DNA from: Neorhizobium galegae
GTDB lineage: Bacteria; Pseudomonadota; Alphaproteobacteria; Rhizobiales; Rhizobiaceae
DNA: 64,000 nucleotides
Assembly (NCBI RefSeq): GCF_017877135.1
Contig: NZ_JAGIPH010000002.1
Span: 496,001-560,000 of the forward strand
Direction: 5' to 3'
Below, one piece after another: positions 60,241 to 64,000 of this stretch. Every line of letters begins with the position of its first letter. Position 1 is the first letter of the stretch. Both the position numbers and the translations under genes were made by a program. The notes beneath the pieces are model-generated. The model was given only the letters and a program-made list of their open reading frames with translations. It was not told the DNA's origin and searched no databases.

Positions 60241-61719
60241 TCAGGCTGTCTTGGCCGGTGCTGGAATATCGTTTGGGGTTGCCGGGTCGAGCGACTGCGA
60301 GGTTGCGACCGGTGCTTCCTTCGGTCCTTCGCCCATGCGGTTCCAGGCATCCAGTCCGGCGATCTTGTAGGCTTCGGCAAGCGTCGGATAGTTGAAGGTG
60401 TTTTCAACGAAATATTCGACCGTGCCTTTGAGGTTCAGCACCGCCTGGCCGATATGCACCAGTTCGGTTGCGCCTTCGCCGACGATATGGACGCCGAGAA
60501 GCCGGCGCGTCTTTAGCGAGAAGATCATCTTCAGAAGCCCCGAATCGAGCCCCATGATGTGGCCGCGCGAGGTCTCGCGAAAATGCGCGATGCCGGCCTC
60601 ATAGGGAATGCCGCGCTGGATGACTTCTTCTTCGGTGAGGCCGCAGGTGGAGATTTCCGGTACGGCATAGATGCCATAGGGGAAATATTGCGGCGGCTCG
60701 TTGGCCTCGGCGCCCACCGCATGACGGGCGGCGATGCGGCCCTGTTCCATCGAGGTCGAGGCGAGGCTTGGGAAGCCGACGACATCGCCGGCGGCATAGA
60801 TATGGGGAACTGCCGTCTGGAAGGTCTCGGGATCGACCTTCAGGCGGCCGCGGCTGTCGGCCTCAAGCCCGCAGGCGGCGAGGTTGAGCGTGCTGGTGGC
60901 GCCGACGCGGCCTGCGGCAAACAGCACCATTTCGGCCTGTAGAACGCGTCCGCTCTTCAGCGTCACGCGGCATTTGCCTTTCGGATCCTCGCGCTCGACC
61001 TTTTCCACCGTCTGGCCAAAGATCAGCTTCATGTTGCGGTCCCGCAGCTGGTAGGCAAAATCCTCGACGATTTCCTTGTCGATGAAGTCGAGCATGGACT
61101 CGCGCGGCTCGACCACGGTGACCTGGGTGTCCAGCGTGCTGAAGATCGTGGCATATTCGATGCCGATGACGCCGGCCCCGACCACGACGAGAGAGCGCGG
61201 CACGGCCTTGATTTCCAAAAGCTCGTCGCTGTCGATCACGGCATCGCCGTCGAAGGGAATGTGTTTGGGGCGATACGGCCGGGTGCCGACGGCAAGCAGG
61301 ATCGAGGCGCTGGTCAGCCGCAGGATTTCTCCGTCGACCTTTTCCACCTCGATCGTATGCGGATCGACGAACTGGGCGCGGCCGCGCATCTGTTGCACGC
61401 GGTTGCGGGCGAACTGGTGCTCCAGCACTTCCACTTCATGATCAAGGGTGATCAGCAGGCGGCGGCGCAGGTCTTCGGCGCTGATCTCCTGCTTGACCCG
61501 GTAGGAGCGGCCATAAAAGCCGCGCTCGCGCCAGCCGGTGAGATTGAGCGCGGTTTCGCGCAGCGTTTTCGACGGGATCGTGCCGGTATGCACGGAGACA
61601 CCGCCCACCCGTCGACCCTGTTCGATGACCAGAACCTTTTTTTCCAGCTTGGCCGCCTGGATCGCGGCGCGGCGGCCGGCAGGGCCACTGCCGATGACGA
61701 TGAGATCGTATTGGTACAT
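60241..61719 (-). CDS. sthA: soluble pyridine nucleotide transhydrogenase (Si-specific)
   Basis: FAD enzyme of 492 residues exchanging hydride between NADPH and NAD. FAD motif YDLIVIGSGPAGRRAAIQAA, then GVSVHTGTIPSKTLRE, where the redox cysteines of lipoamide dehydrogenases are missing (T-x4-S), the mark of SthA. NAD(P) motif SLVVVGAGVIGIEYATIFST, FAAGRVGATSTLNL and the dimer interface FNYPTLAEAYKIAGLDAWNR. The C-terminal about 25 residues (VATSQSLDPATPNDIPAPAK) are an extra tail. ATG 61719 with GAGG upstream is chosen. Confidence 0.94.
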   Translation of the reverse strand: MYQYDLIVIGSGPAGRRAAIQAAKLEKKVLVIEQGRRVGGVSVHTGTIPSKTLRETALNLTGWRERGFYGRSYRVKQEISAEDLRRRLLITLDHEVEVLEHQFARNRVQQMRGRAQFVDPHTIEVEKVDGEILRLTSASILLAVGTRPYRPKHIPFDGDAVIDSDELLEIKAVPRSLVVVGAGVIGIEYATIFSTLDTQVTVVEPRESMLDFIDKEIVEDFAYQLRDRNMKLIFGQTVEKVEREDPKGKCRVTLKSGRVLQAEMVLFAAGRVGATSTLNLAACGLEADSRGRLKVDPETFQTAVPHIYAAGDVVGFPSLASTSMEQGRIAARHAVGAEANEPPQYFPYGIYAVPEISTCGLTEEEVIQRGIPYEAGIAHFRETSRGHIMGLDSGLLKMIFSLKTRRLLGVHIVGEGATELVHIGQAVLNLKGTVEYFVENTFNYPTLAEAYKIAGLDAWNRMGEGPKEAPVATSQSLDPATPNDIPAPAKTA

Positions 61720-61749
61720 GAGGGTGCCTCGTCTTCCGGTGTGATGCTT

Positions 61750-61778
61750 ATTGCAGCGCAACAAATGATTTGGGTCAA
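61750..61778 (-). promoter_or_regulatory. promoter of sthA
   Basis: Minus strand: TTGACC (61773-61778), 17-base spacer, TGCAAT (61750-61755), about 30 bases before the sthA ATG. Confidence 0.45.
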
Positions 61779-61918
61779 ATGATAACGTCGATATCTGACC
61801 AATTTCTCTTCTGGCGACGACGTTCCAGAAAAATAATCACAGGCAGATGCATATTATTTAAGCAAATCCGATTGTGCTCAGATTCTGGCTTGACTTCCGG
61901 GCGACCTTTGCCCGAAGA

Positions 61919-61941
61919 TGAACCAATCGCCAATTGGTTCA
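61919..61941. promoter_or_regulatory. 23-bp perfect palindromic operator before the GntR regulator gene
   Basis: TGAACCAAT-CGCCA-ATTGGTTCA: 9-bp arms, 5-base spacer, ending 4 bases before the regulator ATG, where a ribosome site would be. Size and place suit autoregulation by the encoded GntR/FCD dimer. Confidence 0.6.
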
Positions 61942-61945
61942 CACA

Positions 61946-62689
61946 ATGGTACAGACGCAGCCACCCCTCGACAATGCCAATTACGCACTGGAAAAGCTGC
62001 GCGCCTTGCTGCACGAGGGCGACTTCGGAGCCGATGGCAAACTGCCCACCGAGCGGGCGCTGTCGGAGCGTCTCGGCATTGGTCGACGCGCCGTGCGTCA
62101 GGCGCTCGAGGTGCTCGAGGCGGAAGGCGCGGTCTGGCGCCGCCAGGGCTCTGGCACGTTTGTCGGCCAGCGGCCGGATACGCTGGCGGGCGAGGTCGGA
62201 GCAATTGTTGCCGGCACCGATTTCATGGAGATCATGGAGGTGCGCCTGCGCATCGAGCCGCAGCTGGCGCAGCTTGCCGCCTTGCGCGCCAAGCCCTCCG
62301 AATTGGTTCGCATGCGCGAACTGGCCGTCAAGATCACCAAGAGCGATGACGCGGATGCGCGGGAGCTCTGGGATGGCGCGCTGCACCGGCAGATCGCCCA
62401 GAGCGCGCGCAACCGGCTGTTCCTCACCATTTTCGATGTGATCAATCATGTGCGCCAGAACGAGGCCTGGCAGAACATTCGCGAGCGCGCCCGCACCGAC
62501 AATGGCATCAACTTGGCCTATGCCCAGCATGCCGACATCATCGACGCCATTGCTTCGCGCGATCCGGCGCGGGCGGGCGAATCCATGCGCCAGCATCTGC
62601 TGATGCTCCAAGAGCGGCTCATCCGTGCCACGTCGCTCGATGGCATCGAACCCGCACTATCCGCCGAACCGGTGGAAGTGGCGTCCTGA
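61946..62689 (+). CDS. GntR-family regulator, FadR/FCD subfamily
   Basis: DNA-binding protein of 247 residues. N-terminal winged HTH (LRALLHEGDFGADGKLPTER, ALSERLGIGRRAVRQALEVL, EAEGAVWRRQGSGTFVG) and a C-terminal all-helical FCD ligand domain (EVRLRIEPQLAQLAALRAKP with Arg/Glu, then histidines in LHRQIAQSARNRLFL, YAQHADIIDAI and SMRQHLLML, a metal-binding set typical of FCD). Organic-acid or amino-acid effectors are usual. There is no Shine-Dalgarno before ATG 61946; TTG 61934 is alternative. It probably controls itself and the ABC transporter genes beginning 101 bases downstream. Confidence 0.92.
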   Translation: MVQTQPPLDNANYALEKLRALLHEGDFGADGKLPTERALSERLGIGRRAVRQALEVLEAEGAVWRRQGSGTFVGQRPDTLAGEVGAIVAGTDFMEIMEVRLRIEPQLAQLAALRAKPSELVRMRELAVKITKSDDADARELWDGALHRQIAQSARNRLFLTIFDVINHVRQNEAWQNIRERARTDNGINLAYAQHADIIDAIASRDPARAGESMRQHLLMLQERLIRATSLDGIEPALSAEPVEVAS

Positions 62690-62790
62690 ACATGTCCCGG
62701 ACGGCTCGCCCGGGGTTGGGAAAGCCGGCGGCACAAGCCGGCACCCGTGAATGCCAGAAACCCATTGCAATGGATCAGAGGAGAATGACC

Positions 62791-64000
62791 ATGTCCCGTT
62801 TTCTGCGCCTTACCACGGCGCTTGCCTTCACCGCGCTGACAGCGCTGCCAGCTGCCGCCGTCGAGCTGAAGATCGGCCTGCAGGACGATGCCGACGTGCT
62901 GGACCCCGCGCAGTCGCGCACCTTCGTTGGCCGCATCGTCTATACCGCCATGTGCGACAAGCTGGTGGATGTCTCGCCGGACCTGAAGATCGTGCCGCAG
63001 CTTGCGACCGAATGGGCCTGGTCGGAAGGCGGCAAGGTTCTGACCATGAAGCTGCGCGACGGCGTCAAATTCCATGACGAGACGCTGATGGATGCCGCAG
63101 CCGTCGTTGCCACTATCGAGCGTAACCTGACGCTTCCCGAATCGCGCCGCAAGAGCGAGCTGTCCTCCGTCGAAAAGGTCGAGGCGACCGGGCCGCTTGA
63201 GGTGAAGTTCACCCTGAAGAAGCCTGACGTGACGCTTCTCGCCCAGCTGTCGGACCGCGCCGGCATGATCGTCTCGCCGAAGGCTGCCAAGGAACTCGGC
63301 GCCAATTTCGGCTCCAAGCCGGTCTGCGCCGGTCCGTTCAAGTTCGTCGAGCGCGTGCAGCAGGACCGTATCGTCCTTCAGAAGTTCGCCGATTACTGGA
63401 ACAAGGACAATGTCTTCATCGACAAGGTGACCTACCTGCCGATCCCGGATTCGACCGTGCGGCTTGCCAACCTGCAGTCGGGTGACCTCGATTTCATCGA
63501 GCGATTGGCACCGACCGATGCGGCGGCCGTCAAGTCCGACAGCAAGCTCACCTATGCCGACGTCGTCAACATCGGCTACATGGCGCTTTACGCCAATATC
63601 GGCAACGGCCCGCGCGCCGACAACCCGTTCGGCAAGGACAAGCGCCTGCGCCAGGCCTTTTCGCTCGCCATCGACCGCGATGCGCTGAACCAGATCGTCT
63701 ATGAAGGCACGGCCGTCGGCGGCAACCAGCCGTTCCCCCCGAACAGCCCCTGGTTCAACAAGGCTCTTCCCGTTCCGGCCCGCGATGTGGACAAGGCAAA
63801 GGCGCTCGTGAAGGCAGCCGGTTTTGATCGCGTACCCGTGGAGATGCAGATCCCCAACAACCCCGTCGCCCAGCAGATGATGCAGGTGGTGCAGTCGATG
63901 GTGGCGGAAGCCGGTTTCGACGTGCAGCTGAAGTCCACCGAATTTGCCACGCTGCTCGATGAGCAGACGCGCGGCAATTACCAGCTGTCGCGCTCCGACT
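62791..64000 (+). CDS. ABC transporter solute-binding protein, family 5 (peptide/nickel type), 3' end cut by window
   Basis: Periplasmic binding protein of an ABC importer; 403 codons are visible and the frame is open at the window end (family length about 500-530). Signal peptide MSRFLRLTTALAFTALTALP..AAA, then VELKIGLQDDADVLDPAQSR, RIVYTAMCDKLVDVSPDLKI, LRDGVKFHDETLMDAAAVVA, YWNKDNVFIDKVTYLPIPDS and RLRQAFSLAIDRDALNQIVY, all landmarks of SBP_bac_5. GGAG lies 7 bases before ATG 62791 (ATG 62785 is less well spaced). The first gene of a transporter operon, behind the GntR regulator; the ligand, peptide or opine-like, is not readable. Confidence 0.93.
   Translation, partial: MSRFLRLTTALAFTALTALPAAAVELKIGLQDDADVLDPAQSRTFVGRIVYTAMCDKLVDVSPDLKIVPQLATEWAWSEGGKVLTMKLRDGVKFHDETLMDAAAVVATIERNLTLPESRRKSELSSVEKVEATGPLEVKFTLKKPDVTLLAQLSDRAGMIVSPKAAKELGANFGSKPVCAGPFKFVERVQQDRIVLQKFADYWNKDNVFIDKVTYLPIPDSTVRLANLQSGDLDFIERLAPTDAAAVKSDSKLTYADVVNIGYMALYANIGNGPRADNPFGKDKRLRQAFSLAIDRDALNQIVYEGTAVGGNQPFPPNSPWFNKALPVPARDVDKAKALVKAAGFDRVPVEMQIPNNPVAQQMMQVVQSMVAEAGFDVQLKSTEFATLLDEQTRGNYQLSRSD

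Noticed and set aside
1..64000. CRISPR array, insertion sequence or prophage
   Set aside because: No regularly spaced repeats, transposase, integrase or phage structural genes found on either strand.

Overview
The window reads as chromosomal core sequence of an alphaproteobacterium of the Rhizobiaceae (Agrobacterium/Rhizobium-like). The evidence is the GC-rich third-codon bias, an exoR gene, a circularly permuted two-piece tmRNA gene, a PopZ-family (DUF2497) gene, a fused secDF, and a collinear run exoR / xthA / erpA / dgt / argS / SPOR protein / nagZ / scpAB / tatABC / serS / surE / pcm / nlpD / yajC / secDF. There is no rRNA, insertion sequence, prophage, CRISPR array or toxin-antitoxin pair that I can support.

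Layout. 1-9.4 kb: the 3' part of an RND efflux adaptor, its RND pump, a D-lactate/glycolate-type FAD oxidase and a giant AsmA protein. 9.5-11.1 kb (minus strand): a protein quality-control block, with ssrA followed by sspB, a DUF4169 gene and a ribbon-helix-helix gene. 11.4-12.7 kb: thyA, a 143-bp imperfect palindromic intergenic repeat and tRNA-Cys(GCA). 13-18.1 kb: a PIMT-like methyltransferase, popZ and valS. 18.5-21.1 kb: a FadL/OmpP1-like outer-membrane protein and exoR. 21.2-23.8 kb: xthA, erpA, dgt. 23.8-31.7 kb: argS, a 1041-residue SPOR-domain protein, nagZ, scpA, scpB. 31.9-38.4 kb: tatABC, serS, surE, pcm, nlpD. 38.4-43.8 kb: a DUF815 ATPase (minus), then yajC, secDF, and homologues of the mitochondrial complex I assembly factors NDUFAF3 and NDUFAF6. 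43.9-51.8 kb: a small membrane protein, trmFO, icd, a secreted protein, a FUSC transporter, trmJ, murI. 52-56.6 kb: the most accessory-looking stretch (33-aa leader-like ORF, DUF1127, GNAT, VOC, WYL regulator, LysE exporter, HerA/DUF87 ATPase). 56.6-64 kb: pepT, terC, rpsD, sthA, a GntR/FCD regulator and the 5' part of a peptide/nickel-type ABC solute-binding protein.

Genes that work together: ssrA tags stalled-ribosome products and SspB passes them to ClpXP. yajC/secDF with tatABC make up much of the export machinery. exoR is the periplasmic brake on ExoS-ChvI signalling. scpAB, popZ, nlpD and the SPOR protein concern chromosome segregation, polarity and division. nagZ and murI concern peptidoglycan turnover and synthesis.

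Most notable observations: the permuted tmRNA beside its own adaptor gene; the secDF - NDUFAF3-like - NDUFAF6-like cluster; an NlpD with a degenerate LytM active site; the large palindromic repeat; a 23-bp perfect palindrome just before the GntR-regulator start; a structured terC leader; and a 33-codon ORF with a perfect Shine-Dalgarno. I saw nothing I would call a wholly new defence or mobile system.
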